In this document: positions 10,845 to 20,082 of the stretch, piece by piece
Position numbering within the stretch: the stretch's first letter is position 1
How the letters are laid out: each line of letters begins with the position of its first letter
Source: Flavobacteriaceae bacterium
GTDB lineage: Bacteria > Bacteroidota > Bacteroidia > Flavobacteriales > Flavobacteriaceae
Length of the DNA stretch: 64,000 nt
Assembly: GCA_025800395.1 (NCBI GenBank)
Contig: JAOXRU010000239.1
Coordinates: forward strand, 31,137-95,136
Direction of reading: 5' to 3'
Notes under the pieces: generated by a model
The model's database searches: none
What the model saw: the letters and a program-made list of their open reading frames with translations, nothing else
What the model was told of the DNA's origin: nothing
Position numbers and translations under genes: made by a program

Positions 10845-11730
10845 CTATAACGCTGCAAGCTGTTTTGCCAAGAGATTGGCAGCAGTTGAATGTAAACCAA
10901 ACCACAATTCGGGTTCTATAAGTTCAATTTCGGACAATACCAAAACATCTTATTGTTACAAAGCAAATCTACTCTAGCATAATAAGGCATGTGTGGACAA
11001 GCCTCTATAATCTTTTGCCCAAAAGCAATCTCATCTTTCTTAGGATTGTAGAGGCTTATAGTTCCACCAAAATCGTCTTGTACTCTAAATTCTCCATGCT
11101 TTGCCATTTTTTGCACAGCATGGGTAAACACCCCACCTATATACACCAAAGATATCTCTCCTTTGGTTTCTATCTGTTATTGCTAAGCCTGCAACATCAT
11201 CTTTTGTTTTTCTAATAATTGTTGATACAGCCTGTTCTTTTTATGATACTCATTTATGGAGATTTTTATAGGTATCTTTTCCCCCAGGAGAAATACAAAG
11301 ATTGAGAACTATCGTATCGGTCTGAAGTTCCTCAAATACCGATTTGAGATCTATGGGATTTGTTTTGGAATAGAAAATGGTGGTTTATATCCCCAAGCTT
11401 TCAAAATGCTTTAAATAGCCTTTGTGTAGATTCCATATCATAAGCGCTGCAGGATTGATTAACAACAGTTTTTTTCTGTAGAGATCGCATCTTAGCACAA
11501 AATTCATCTATATGCCATATATAGTCCCAAGTACTAGGTACTAGTGCCATGTCTGCAATGTAAAAATCTATAGTATTATCTCTCCAGTAGATGCGCTTGC
11601 TTTGTATACCATATTTGGCAAAAGCATCTATCCGTAATTGTTCTTCTAGGAGTACATTAGCAGCTAATTGTTGGTCCAAGTCCACTCCAATATGATCCTT
11701 ATCTGTAAGTATATACAGCTGTTTTCCCAT
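10845..11730 (-). pseudogene. decayed ATP-grasp (RimK/glutathione synthetase-like) gene
   Basis: Several reading frames on the minus strand together spell one ATP-grasp-type protein of ~290 residues. The intact 5' part (11401-11730) reads MGKQLYILTDKDHIGVDLDQ ... STWDYIWHIDEF, the usual N-terminus of this Bacteroidota family, and then hits a stop at 11401-11403. A one-base shift recovers further coding sequence. The 3' part (10916-11149) contains GEFRVQDDFGG and YARVDL. After another shift, residues LSEIELIEPELWFGLHS and a natural stop at 10845-10847 follow. The total span matches a full-length gene, so this looks like recent decay by frameshifts rather than truncation. The middle portion (11150-11400) is the most damaged. 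It is read as non-functional unless sequencing errors are responsible. Confidence 0.7.
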
Positions 11731-11843
11731 GATACAAAAATATCGCTGTAAATTGCAAAGACATTATACCATTTTCAAATACTGGTATTCAACATACAAA
11801 CCCTACACTAATAGCTTGGAAGAGGATAATTTAGGATGCGTAC

Positions 11844-11872
11844 AAAAAAAGAGACTATCTAGTGACAGTCTC
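11844..11872 (-). terminator. intrinsic terminator after the LRR gene
   Basis: On the minus strand a GAGACT/AGTCTC stem with a 10-nt loop (11851-11872) is followed by seven T residues (11844-11850). It sits 44 nt beyond the stop of the first leucine-rich-repeat gene. Confidence 0.65.
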
Positions 11873-11915
11873 TTCTTCTAAATTAAAAAACTAAACTTAG
11901 GAATAAGCAATAGTA

Positions 11916-12869
11916 TTAATTATTATCGTCTTCATCATCGGCAAAGATAGTATTCGCCAAACGAGAATTTGCTTTATCTAAACTTTTGAATCGCGGTTTT
12001 CTAGGCTCGTCAAAATCGAGTTGAACCAATGCAGGCAATTCACTTACATTAAATTCCAAACCGCCATTAAATTTATTGTTTTGCAGTTGTAAAACACGTA
12101 GGGATTTGAGGTTAGAAATTTCTTTGGGAATAAAACCATTGAGTTCGTTGTTGGCTACCATCAATTCGGTTAACCGGCGTAAATCTCCAATTTGGTAAGG
12201 CAATTTTCCAGAAAGTTTGTTATCAAACAATCCCAATTCCTTAAGATTTGAAAGATTTCCTACTTCCGCTGGTATACTACCGTTAAATTTGTTGCTAGAT
12301 AAATTGAGTACACGCAATTTTCCTGCTTTGCCTAGGCTTTTTGGTATATCTCCTTCTAAATTATTCCCTTGCAATTCAAGCACCTCCAAAGCTTTCAGTT
12401 TTCCAATCGCTTCTGGCAAACTTCCAACTAACCGATTCATGTCCAACTTCAAGACTTTTAATTTGTCTAAACCTTCCAAATTGGATGGTATTTCTCCCGC
12501 AAGTACATTGAGTCCCAAATTGAGTACTTCGAGATTTTCGGCTTCCCTCAAAGTCCAAGGGATATTACCTTCGATGCGATTAAAAAACAAATTGATTTCT
12601 TTCAATTGCGGTAACTTAAAAATAGAAGAAGGAAGATTTCCACTAAGATTATTTTTTGGGAGTTCAATCTTAACAACATGACCATTTTCGGTAGTAATGC
12701 CATACCATTCTTCAATAGGTAGATCTTTGTCCCATTTTTTAGACCAAGAATTTCCCTTGGTATGTTCATAAAATTCGATCAATAAGGCTTTTTCATCCAC
12801 CATATTGGAAGCCTTTGCCGGAGTAACAAACAAAAAACTCAGGCAAAAAATGAAGGTTATATTTTTCAT
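11916..12869 (-). CDS. exported leucine-rich repeat protein (plant-type LRR), copy 1
   Basis: This is a ~317-residue exported protein with a signal peptide (MKNITFIFCLSFLFVTPAKA) and about nine 24-residue repeats of the plant/receptor type, LxxLxLxxNxLxGxIPxxxGxL. An N-terminal cap contains LLIEFYEHTKGNSWS and EWYGIT. The C-terminus ends in an acidic tail after ANTIF. No type IX sorting domain, catalytic motif or membrane segment is visible, so the likely role is periplasmic or surface protein binding; the ligand is unknown. I chose the ATG at 12869, because the ATG at 12908 would put a hydrophobic extra peptide before the signal sequence. It is a tandem paralogue of the next gene upstream and has its own terminator. 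Confidence 0.85.
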   Translation of the reverse strand: MKNITFIFCLSFLFVTPAKASNMVDEKALLIEFYEHTKGNSWSKKWDKDLPIEEWYGITTENGHVVKIELPKNNLSGNLPSSIFKLPQLKEINLFFNRIEGNIPWTLREAENLEVLNLGLNVLAGEIPSNLEGLDKLKVLKLDMNRLVGSLPEAIGKLKALEVLELQGNNLEGDIPKSLGKAGKLRVLNLSSNKFNGSIPAEVGNLSNLKELGLFDNKLSGKLPYQIGDLRRLTELMVANNELNGFIPKEISNLKSLRVLQLQNNKFNGGLEFNVSELPALVQLDFDEPRKPRFKSLDKANSRLANTIFADDEDDNN

Positions 12870-12995
12870 GACTTGTGTTTTGTGTAATAAAAATAATACA
12901 ATTATCATAATAAACGAAATATAATCGATGTATTACAATAAGATAATCTATTTTTTATTTGGGGTTGTTTTTCTTATTATTCTTTAATTGTTTTA

Positions 12996-13937
12996 TTATT
13001 CGTTCATATCATCAAAAATAGTGTTTGCCGTACGTGTTTTCGTCTTTTGGTTTTTCCAAGACCCGACCTCTAAATATCGATCATACTCGAAGACCACCAG
13101 ACTGGGCATACGTAGAATATTATTATCTATAACGCCAAAAAACTTATTTTTATATAGTAATAAAGTTTTTAATTTTCCCAATTTAGCAATAGACTTTGGG
13201 ATAACACCGGTAAAACCATTGTTGGCTAGGATCAATTCTTCTAAATTTTTTAATCCAGACCAATTCGCAGGCAAAGACCCAAAAAGCTTATTATCAAACA
13301 ACTCTAGACGTTTCAGTGCAGTTAAATTTTCTATACTATTGGGCAATACACCATTTAATTTGTTGCTAGAGAGCAACAGTAGTTTTAATTGTTTTAATGC
13401 ACCAATTTCATGTGGGATATTTCCTCTAAAACGATTGTTGAACAAGCTCAAGTTTTCTAGTACCTTCAAATTTCCGAGTTCCTTAGGCAAGTTACCTTCC
13501 AACAAATTCATCTCTAGTTTCAACACTTTTAGTCTTTTTAAGCTACCTATTTGGCTAGGCAAATTTCCTTCCAAATAATTATAGGATAGATCAATTACTT
13601 CGATATGTTTCCATTGTTCTAACTGATTTGAAATCTTTCCTTTTAAATTGTTGGCATGCAAATTGAGTACCTGAAGATCAATCAGGTTGTAAAAAGAAGA
13701 TGGGATACTTCCTTGAAGGTTGTTGTTGGCCAAATCGATACGGACCAATTTCCCGTTTTTGAACTCCAGACCATACCACTGATCCATTTCTTGTTGCAGA
13801 TCCCATGGAATATCCCATTGGGCTCCATTGGTTTGCCGATAAAATTCCAATAATATTTCTTTTTGATCATCCTGTCCTAAGACCGATGGAACATACAGCA
13901 GTAGCAAGCCAGTTAATATATAGACTATTTTATTCAT
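12996..13937 (-). CDS. exported leucine-rich repeat protein (plant-type LRR), copy 2
   Basis: This 313-residue paralogue of the neighbouring LRR protein lies 126 bp upstream of it on the same strand. The signal peptide MNKIVYILTGLLLLYVPSVL is followed by QDDQKEILLEFYRQTNGAQW, a WYGL cap and about nine 24-residue repeats such as LKLEMNLLEGNLPKELGNLK. Like its twin it ends in ANTIFDD plus a few residues, so this short acidic tail is a shared feature. The two proteins differ through much of the repeats, so the duplication is not recent. No enzymatic motif is visible. Function is unknown; LRR proteins of this class generally bind proteins. Confidence 0.85.
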   Translation of the reverse strand: MNKIVYILTGLLLLYVPSVLGQDDQKEILLEFYRQTNGAQWDIPWDLQQEMDQWYGLEFKNGKLVRIDLANNNLQGSIPSSFYNLIDLQVLNLHANNLKGKISNQLEQWKHIEVIDLSYNYLEGNLPSQIGSLKRLKVLKLEMNLLEGNLPKELGNLKVLENLSLFNNRFRGNIPHEIGALKQLKLLLLSSNKLNGVLPNSIENLTALKRLELFDNKLFGSLPANWSGLKNLEELILANNGFTGVIPKSIAKLGKLKTLLLYKNKFFGVIDNNILRMPSLVVFEYDRYLEVGSWKNQKTKTRTANTIFDDMNE

Positions 13938-14023
13938 GTTTGGGGAACATTTAAAGGGGTAAAAATAGAAAATATCAGTAAACTAGCCTAAAATAATCGA
14001 TGAAATGCATGATTTAAATTGCG

Positions 14024-15931
14024 CTATATAGAATCTATTCGCACCGATATGGCTTCCCATTCCCCCATTTTATCCTCCAAAAGCTGTTTTTTTCCTTGGT
14101 ATACATCAAAAAAATCTGGTTGTGTTTCCAAGAGGGTCGTGTCCGCTGTCAATTGCACATCCATTTTCAATATCTCTTTCTCTAAGTCTGAAATAGAAGC
14201 CTCTAGCTTACTCAACTTATTTTTCAATCCCTTTAAATCTTTTTGTTGTTGGTAAGACAAATTTGGTTTTTTGCTTTGCTTTTCACGTTTTTGGGGGCTT
14301 CCTTTTTCAATATTACGAAAATCTTCCGCCTTTTTTTCATTTAGATAATAGTTGATATCACCCAAATAAAGTTTGATCTTGCGATCTGCAAATTCATACA
14401 CCTTATTGGAGAGTCCCTGCAAAAAATCCCTATCGTGCGAAACAAGCAACAAAGTACCTTCAAACTTTTGCAGAGCAGCTTTGAGTACTTGTTTGGATAA
14501 AATATCCAAATGATTTGTAGGCTCATCCAATACCAAGACATTAAATGGATGCAATAACATTTTACAAAGGGCCAATCTGTTTCTTTCTCCTCCAGAAAGC
14601 ACCTTTACCTTTTTTTCAACAGTATCGCCGCGAAACAAGAAGGCCCCGAGCATATCTCTAACTTTGGTATGATTACCATCTGTGGCCGCATCTTCCATAG
14701 TTTCCAACACGGTTTTGTCTCCATCTAGATACTCCGCTTGGTTCTGCGCAAAATACCCTAGTTGTACATTGTGTCCCAACTGTATTTGCCCATCAAAAGG
14801 AATTTCTCCAACGATCATTTTGGCCAAGGTAGATTTGCCTTGCCCATTTTGCCCTACAAAAGCAATTTTGCTCCCCCGCTCTATAAGCAAATTGATGTCA
14901 TCTAACACTTGCTTATCTCCATAGTTTTTGGAAGCATGGTCTATAGTCACTACCACTTTCCCCGGATTTACAGAAACAGGAAACTGCAATTGCATTACCG
15001 CATTATCCGTTTCGTCCACCTCTATACGTTCTATTTTGTCGAGTTTTTTTATTAGCGACTGTGCCATACTAGCCTTGGAAGCTTTTGCACGAAAACGTTC
15101 GATAAGTTTTTCGGTCTGCTCAATTTGTTTTTCCTGATTCTTCTGCGCGTTTCGCTGTTGCTCTAGCATTTCCATGCGATAGTCCATATAGCCAGAATAC
15201 GGCTTATTAAAATCGTAAATGCGACCTAAAACAATTTCGATAGTGCGATTGCATACTTTGTCCAAAAACATTTTGTCGTGAGAAACCAACACTACGGCAC
15301 CTGTATATCGATTGAGCCATTGTTCAAACCAAATAATGGAGCGAATATCAAGATGATTGGTAGGTTCATCCAATAAGAGAACATCATTTTTTTGTAGCAG
15401 TAGTTTTGCCAATTCAATGCGCATACGCCAACCCCCAGAAAAAGTATCGGTTGGCTGGTCAAAATCTTCTCTATTAAAACCTAATCCCAGAAGTACTTTT
15501 TCGGTTTCTCCCTTGTAGTGATAGCCATCGAGCATTTCATACTGGGCTGTAATTTCGGATAGCTCATCGATGAGGTTTTGGTAAGCTTCGGATTCGTAAT
15601 CTGTTCTTTCTGCCAGCAAATGATTTATCTGCTCCATACGCGATTCCATATTTTGGATACTATCAAATGCCGTATAAGCTTCTTCCAGTACCGTCTTTCC
15701 GTAGTCAAATTCCAAATCTTGTTTGAGCGTTCCTATTTTTAAATCTTTAGCATAGGCTATACTCCCTTCATCTGGCTCTAGCGCACCAGAAAGCAGTTTG
15801 AGGATAGTGGATTTTCCAGCTCCATTTTTTCCGATCAGTCCTACCCTATTTCCGGGATTTAAACGAAAAGATATTTCCTGAAACAAATACTCCCCACTAA
15901 ATAGAATAGACAAATTGTGTACATTAATCAT
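14024..15931 (-). CDS. ABC-F family ATP-binding protein (YheS/Uup-like)
   Basis: This 635-residue soluble protein has two ABC ATPase domains and no membrane segments, the layout of ABC-F translation factors that act at the ribosomal E-site. Domain 1 has Walker A GKNGAGKST, signature FSGGWRMR and Walker B VLLLDEPTNHLD. Domain 2 has GQNGQGKST, LSGGERNR and VLVLDEPTNHLD. Between them lies a charged helical linker (EQQRNAQKNQEKQIEQTEKL), and the C-terminus is a coiled-coil extension (LKGLKNKLSKLEASISDLEK). Length is typical of the YheS branch. It is transcribed alone, divergently from the DUF983 gene 65 bp away. The substrate antibiotic or the exact ribosomal role cannot be told from sequence. 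Confidence 0.9.
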   Translation of the reverse strand: MINVHNLSILFSGEYLFQEISFRLNPGNRVGLIGKNGAGKSTILKLLSGALEPDEGSIAYAKDLKIGTLKQDLEFDYGKTVLEEAYTAFDSIQNMESRMEQINHLLAERTDYESEAYQNLIDELSEITAQYEMLDGYHYKGETEKVLLGLGFNREDFDQPTDTFSGGWRMRIELAKLLLQKNDVLLLDEPTNHLDIRSIIWFEQWLNRYTGAVVLVSHDKMFLDKVCNRTIEIVLGRIYDFNKPYSGYMDYRMEMLEQQRNAQKNQEKQIEQTEKLIERFRAKASKASMAQSLIKKLDKIERIEVDETDNAVMQLQFPVSVNPGKVVVTIDHASKNYGDKQVLDDINLLIERGSKIAFVGQNGQGKSTLAKMIVGEIPFDGQIQLGHNVQLGYFAQNQAEYLDGDKTVLETMEDAATDGNHTKVRDMLGAFLFRGDTVEKKVKVLSGGERNRLALCKMLLHPFNVLVLDEPTNHLDILSKQVLKAALQKFEGTLLLVSHDRDFLQGLSNKVYEFADRKIKLYLGDINYYLNEKKAEDFRNIEKGSPQKREKQSKKPNLSYQQQKDLKGLKNKLSKLEASISDLEKEILKMDVQLTADTTLLETQPDFFDVYQGKKQLLEDKMGEWEAISVRIDSI

Positions 15932-15972
15932 GATGTGTCACTTATGTTACTGGCGAAACTAAATTAAAAATG

Positions 15973-15980
15973 TATTTTTG
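15973..15980 (+). promoter_or_regulatory. Bacteroidota -7 element of the DUF983 gene
   Basis: TATTTTTG is a perfect match to TAnnTTTG, the -7 consensus of the Bacteroidota housekeeping sigma factor, and lies 16 nt upstream of the ATG at 15997. It overlaps an in-frame ATG at 15970, so that earlier start is unlikely. No convincing -33 TTG is seen. Confidence 0.55.
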
Positions 15981-15996
15981 CAAAAACTTTTTCGCA

Positions 15997-16383
15997 ATGT
16001 TTAAAAAAGGATCCAAATTCAATAGCATTTTTAAAGGTAGTTGTCCCAAATGTCAAAATGAAAGCATGTACAAGTCCAAAAACTTGTACAATTTTAATCA
16101 AACGCTCAATATGCATGACAATTGTGGCAATTGTGGATTGAAATACCAGGTAGAACCTTCATTTTTTTATGGAGCTATGTATGTGAGTTATGCATTGGGT
16201 GTAGCCTTTGCAGTAGCTGCTTTTATAATTTCAAAGGTATTTTTGGGTAGCAGTCTAAAGACGAGTTTTATCGCCATTGCGATTACCATAGTTGCCTTTA
16301 TGCCTGTAATTCTGCGTTTGTCTCGCAATATTTGGATCAATATTTTTGTGAAATACGCTCCAAAAGACACTAAGGAGTCTTAG
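15997..16383 (+). CDS. DUF983 membrane protein
   Basis: This ~128-residue protein has two CxxC pairs near its N-terminus (CPKCQ and CGNCG, a zinc-ribbon-like arrangement) followed by two hydrophobic helices (YALGVAFAVAAFIISKVF and FIAIAITIVAFMPVILRL). This is the layout of DUF983, a family of unknown function common in Bacteroidota and Proteobacteria. The start MFKKGSKFNS at 15997 is preferred because the upstream ATG at 15970 lies inside the promoter. Its 3' end overlaps the convergent FAD oxidoreductase gene by 14 bp. Family assignment is firm; function is unknown. Confidence 0.82.
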   Translation: MFKKGSKFNSIFKGSCPKCQNESMYKSKNLYNFNQTLNMHDNCGNCGLKYQVEPSFFYGAMYVSYALGVAFAVAAFIISKVFLGSSLKTSFIAIAITIVAFMPVILRLSRNIWINIFVKYAPKDTKES

Positions 16384-17431
16384 CTATCCATTCTTTTTCA
16401 AAACGGCGAATATCCATTTCGGAAGGCAATGCTTTCTGATCATAAATTTGTTGGTAAAGCAACTGTGCAGCAAAAGGGGCAATCATCACCCCGCGGCTTC
16501 CCATACCATTGAGGAGATACATATTTTGATGCAGTGGATGTTGTCCTACTAGTGGTTTGCGGTCTTTTACCGTAGGACGCACCCCAGCTTCTTGTCTTAT
16601 TACCTCCAGAGGCATATCGGTCAGAGATTGTATACGCTCTAGCAACAATTCTTTGGAATCTTCACTTATTTGATTGTTCATTTTTCCATGTTCATAAGTT
16701 GCACCTACTTTATAAGTATCGTCTCCCAAGGGGATAAAAAATGCAGCAGCCTTATAAATCGCATCCAAATGGAGACCAGGAGCTTTTACAGTGAGCAATT
16801 GTCCTTTGGCACCATGCAAAGGTAGATAATTAAAAAAAGGATTTTTTTTGAGTCCAAAGCCCTCTGCAAACACAATGGTTTGGGCTTTCCATTCTTTATA
16901 GCACACTGCCTTTGGCTCGATGATCAGTTCTTGATGTTCAAAAGAAATTGGAAAATATTGTTTTTGGGATTCTAAAAATTGCATATAATGTTTCAACAAT
17001 CCACCTATATCCACTCTCCCCGTATTCTTTACCTCTCCAAAATGGTATGGCGCTTTGAGGTGTTGGTTGTTGTTTTGAACCAATTGTGTTGCTAAAAAGG
17101 CTCTCAAATGGGGTTTGTCACAAGCTTCAAACCATCTATTTTGCTCTTCTATGGAGGCAAATTTTCTAAAAATTTTTAAAGGAATATCGTAGTCGCTTCC
17201 CAAGATTTGTGCTACATCCCGATAGAAGGTTTTGGCTATGGCCAACTGTTCGGCTGCTCGCCATACACCCGTAAATCTTTTGAGTACCACGGGATTGTAC
17301 ATACCACCAGCTATATTGGATGAGGTTTGGGAATCGTCATCAAAAACTACAAAGGATTTATTGTTTTTGCGCAAGCTTTCACACATGGCCATACCCGCAA
17401 CCCCTAGGCCTACTATAATTACATCTACCAT
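16370..17431 (-). CDS. FAD-dependent oxidoreductase, DAO/glycine oxidase-like
   Basis: This ~353-residue flavoprotein starts with a Rossmann FAD motif (VDVIIVGLGVAGMAMCESL) and later has GGMYNPVV, an LPLHGAKGQLL segment, VGATYEHG and the C-terminal FAD-contact motif NGMGSRGVMIAP. These are features of the D-amino-acid oxidase/MnmC-C-like family, which oxidises secondary or primary amines. The substrate cannot be inferred. The start at 17431 (MVDVII) is preferred over the ATG at 17446, which sits within a -7 promoter element. It is a single gene, separated from gldN upstream by a strong terminator. Confidence 0.8.
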   Translation of the reverse strand: MVDVIIVGLGVAGMAMCESLRKNNKSFVVFDDDSQTSSNIAGGMYNPVVLKRFTGVWRAAEQLAIAKTFYRDVAQILGSDYDIPLKIFRKFASIEEQNRWFEACDKPHLRAFLATQLVQNNNQHLKAPYHFGEVKNTGRVDIGGLLKHYMQFLESQKQYFPISFEHQELIIEPKAVCYKEWKAQTIVFAEGFGLKKNPFFNYLPLHGAKGQLLTVKAPGLHLDAIYKAAAFFIPLGDDTYKVGATYEHGKMNNQISEDSKELLLERIQSLTDMPLEVIRQEAGVRPTVKDRKPLVGQHPLHQNMYLLNGMGSRGVMIAPFAAQLLYQQIYDQKALPSEMDIRRFEKEWIAKTP

Positions 17432-17435
17432 GAGG

Positions 17436-17443
17436 CAAAAATA
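17436..17443 (-). promoter_or_regulatory. -7 element of the FAD oxidoreductase gene
   Basis: The minus strand reads TATTTTTG, a perfect TAnnTTTG, only 4 nt before the chosen ATG, with a TTG 16 nt further upstream. This implies a very short or leaderless transcript, or the use of a later start. Confidence 0.45.
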
Positions 17444-17497
17444 CACTAAAAGGACGAGACAATAGCTAGCACAAGCAGCTTGTGATCCGTTTATATC

Positions 17498-17531
17498 AAA
17501 AAAAGACTTCCGAATCAGGAAGTCTTTTTTT
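17498..17531 (-). terminator. terminator of the gld operon (bidirectional hairpin)
   Basis: A perfect 14-bp inverted repeat (AAAAAAAGACTTCC, 6-nt loop, GGAAGTCTTTTTTT) lies 27 bp beyond the gldN stop. It has T-runs on both strands. Confidence 0.85.
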
Positions 17532-17558
17532 AATCTTATATGAATTGGATAATGGATA

Positions 17559-18449
17559 CTAGTAGCTCCACATATCTTGCTCGCGATTTCGAATGGATTC
17601 TTTTATCCTTCTAGCCTCTAGCAATTGCATGAATGCATTTTCTGGGATATAATCCTTTACATTCCTATCGCCATGCACATTGTCTTCTTTGTAGATAACA
17701 CCATTGAAACGTCTAGCATTTAGCAACATATCAAAGGATATGGGCTGTGCAGTATTTCGAGGGTTAAACACTTTTGCTTCGTGCAGTATTTCTCTTGCCG
17801 CTGGAAACCACACCCAAAACAACTCTACCATATCTACCTGATCGGTATCGATGGTGTTTACGTCTGGAGCAACAGGTGCTATTCCTTGAAGACGATACTT
17901 GAGTTCGCCCAAGCGTTTGTCAAAATACCAGAGTCCTTTTACTCGCCATTGCTCGATATCTGCACCAGTAAGATCTCTTCTGTTGATATATTCTTGAGAG
18001 AGTTCTTCACCAGCGTTTATCTGGTCGTAACCATAATCGGTGGTATCGATTTTGGACATGGTTGCGGTCAAATCTTCCCACTTCCTTTTTTCAGTAAAAT
18101 ACGAATCTGTATACACATCTGTCAAAGTCCCGTTTTTGATGTTTTTGACTAAAACTTGAAACAACGATCTGCGATTTGGCCCGATATCTATGGTATCGGT
18201 TGGATAATAGTAAGGAAAATTGATTCGCTCATCCAAATCGATGATTTCCCATACGGTTTTCGACCAAAGGATGTCCCTATCATCTACATAGGCATATGGT
18301 AGCGGCGCATCATTGTCTGCAGCAATTTGCTCATCGGTTTTCACTCCGATTTCCTGCGGCTTTTTTGCATTGAGAATATTGGCTTGTGCAAAAGAGGATG
18401 CCGGAATACAAATTACAGCTGCGATCCATAAATATTTTTTCCAATTCAT
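17559..18449 (-). CDS. gldN: GldN, type IX secretion/gliding motility protein
   Basis: This is a 296-residue periplasmic protein of the GldK/GldN ring associated with the outer membrane in the type IX secretion system. A signal peptide (MNWKKYLWIAAVICIPASSF, cleaved near AQA) precedes the family core, with DDRDILWSKTVWEIIDLDER, FPYYYPTD and the C-terminal EDNVHGDRNVKDYIPENAF. Length is normal. It is the last gene of gldK-gldL-gldM-gldN, 17 bp after gldM, and is followed by a strong terminator. Confidence 0.95.
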   Translation of the reverse strand: MNWKKYLWIAAVICIPASSFAQANILNAKKPQEIGVKTDEQIAADNDAPLPYAYVDDRDILWSKTVWEIIDLDERINFPYYYPTDTIDIGPNRRSLFQVLVKNIKNGTLTDVYTDSYFTEKRKWEDLTATMSKIDTTDYGYDQINAGEELSQEYINRRDLTGADIEQWRVKGLWYFDKRLGELKYRLQGIAPVAPDVNTIDTDQVDMVELFWVWFPAAREILHEAKVFNPRNTAQPISFDMLLNARRFNGVIYKEDNVHGDRNVKDYIPENAFMQLLEARRIKESIRNREQDMWSY

Positions 18450-18466
18450 TTTTAAATAAACTTTTA

Positions 18467-20032
18467 TTAGTTTGTAATATCAATAGCTACTGGAGCTACT
18501 TTTTTCAATCTGTATGATCTATTATTAGATATTTTCGCTTCGATATCAAGGATTTGAACAGTAGACCCTCTTTTGGCTCTTTTGAGCGCCGATTTGGCCT
18601 GAGCATTCAAACGATTTCCTCTAACTTTTACCGTAGGCTGCCCTGGTACTTTAAATTTGAAACCAGTTACCTGAATATTCAAATCGAAGTCGAAGTCTTC
18701 TAGAATGGCACCAATCGTAGAGATTCCAAGATTGTTTTTGCTCATTTTAATGCTTCCTGACTCTCCACGGATAGTACCTGTAGGACGTGGAATATCTTTG
18801 ATACGGAATTTTGCTGGAGTAGAAATCTTTTGACCGTCTGGCAAGGTGCCATTGGCAACTATAGTCACTTCTCTACCACTTCGTGGTTTCATGACATAAC
18901 GACTTCCATTTATCTTGTTTAGACCAGGAGCACTAGCCGTTACCTTATTGTCTGGAATACCAGGAATAGATACGGTAATCGGGTTTGCTACCCCACGATA
19001 CACTACATTCATTTTGTCCGCAGAAATTACAGCTGCATTTGGCTTGGTAATGGTAGCAAAAGTAGCATCTACTGGCACTTCTATTTCCTCTCCATCTTGT
19101 GCAAAGACAAGGTTACCTTCGATCTTGTGATCTCCGGGGCTACCCGCACCTACGGTAAGCTTTACACGACCATCCTCGATAACAAAATCCGAACCTTCTT
19201 TGAGTGCCCGACCGTCCATTTTGAGTTCCACTCGGTTTGGTCTAGTAGTTGCATCTTTTCTACCCAATACGATAGAACCAGCAAACTTTTCTCCTTGATA
19301 GAAGGCAGATTTTTCTTGTTCCAACAAAGTGGTATAGTTTGTCATAGAGATATCGCTGCTCATTTGTCCGGTAAGCATCGCCGAAAGTGCTTCTTGCTCG
19401 GTAGCTTTGATATCTGCTTGCATATTGGTAAGCTTGGTAAGCGAAGCCACCAATGGGAAACCTTTGTAGTGGTAAGACAACCAAGCTACCTTTTGTCCAT
19501 CGCGATTTTTCACTTTACCTTTTTCGTCACCAGTTTGGAAACGTACACTTACTGCTTCTGTAACTTCGCCAAATTTCTCACCTAAAATGGTATTGACTTC
19601 TGTACGGTATGAGTTGATACGATTTACAAACTCTTTCCCTTCTTTGGTATATTTATCACCACGGAAGAATTTGGTATCTAGGAAATCTCCTTTATCCATT
19701 ACTTCGTAGTCTTTTTTGTCTTTTACTTTGGCTGTAGCCGCTTTCTTCAATTCTTCCAAATAGTTGTAATACTCATCGGAAAGCGTTTTGATTTTACGTG
19801 CTTTTTCTACCAAAGGCCCGTATTTTTCGGGGCTTTCACTTGCTTTGGTTTCTAAACTTCCCATAAAAGCTAAGTTACCTTCAGTGATTTTCTTATTAGA
19901 AGCTTCCAATTTCTCGTTTATCAATCCGAAAGCGGAAAGCACTTCTTTACTCATGTTTAAGGCCAGCATTGCGATGAATATCAAATACATTAAGTTGATC
20001 ATCTTCTGCCTTGGTGAACTTCCTCCTGCCAT
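18467..20032 (-). CDS. gldM: GldM, type IX secretion motor protein
   Basis: This 521-residue inner-membrane protein forms the GldL-GldM proton-driven motor. It has one N-terminal transmembrane helix (SPRQKMINLMYLIFIAMLALNM) and a long periplasmic part made of a helical D1 domain and beta-rich D2-D4 domains (for example VPVDATFATITKPNAAVIS and VVYRGVANPITVSIPGI). The latter is the region contacting GldK/GldN. Start (MAGGSSPRQKMINLMYL) and length match the family. It lies 50 bp downstream of gldL. Confidence 0.96.
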   Translation of the reverse strand: MAGGSSPRQKMINLMYLIFIAMLALNMSKEVLSAFGLINEKLEASNKKITEGNLAFMGSLETKASESPEKYGPLVEKARKIKTLSDEYYNYLEELKKAATAKVKDKKDYEVMDKGDFLDTKFFRGDKYTKEGKEFVNRINSYRTEVNTILGEKFGEVTEAVSVRFQTGDEKGKVKNRDGQKVAWLSYHYKGFPLVASLTKLTNMQADIKATEQEALSAMLTGQMSSDISMTNYTTLLEQEKSAFYQGEKFAGSIVLGRKDATTRPNRVELKMDGRALKEGSDFVIEDGRVKLTVGAGSPGDHKIEGNLVFAQDGEEIEVPVDATFATITKPNAAVISADKMNVVYRGVANPITVSIPGIPDNKVTASAPGLNKINGSRYVMKPRSGREVTIVANGTLPDGQKISTPAKFRIKDIPRPTGTIRGESGSIKMSKNNLGISTIGAILEDFDFDLNIQVTGFKFKVPGQPTVKVRGNRLNAQAKSALKRAKRGSTVQILDIEAKISNNRSYRLKKVAPVAIDITN

Positions 20033-20082
20033 GTTAAAAATAGATTTTTATTAGTACTAAGGTTAATAATAACTAAGCGAAA

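Noticed and set aside
12217..13578. Two long plus-strand frames (154 and 196 codons) opposite the LRR genes
   Set aside because: They mirror the LRR repeats on the other strand; the LRR proteins have signal peptides and clear motifs.
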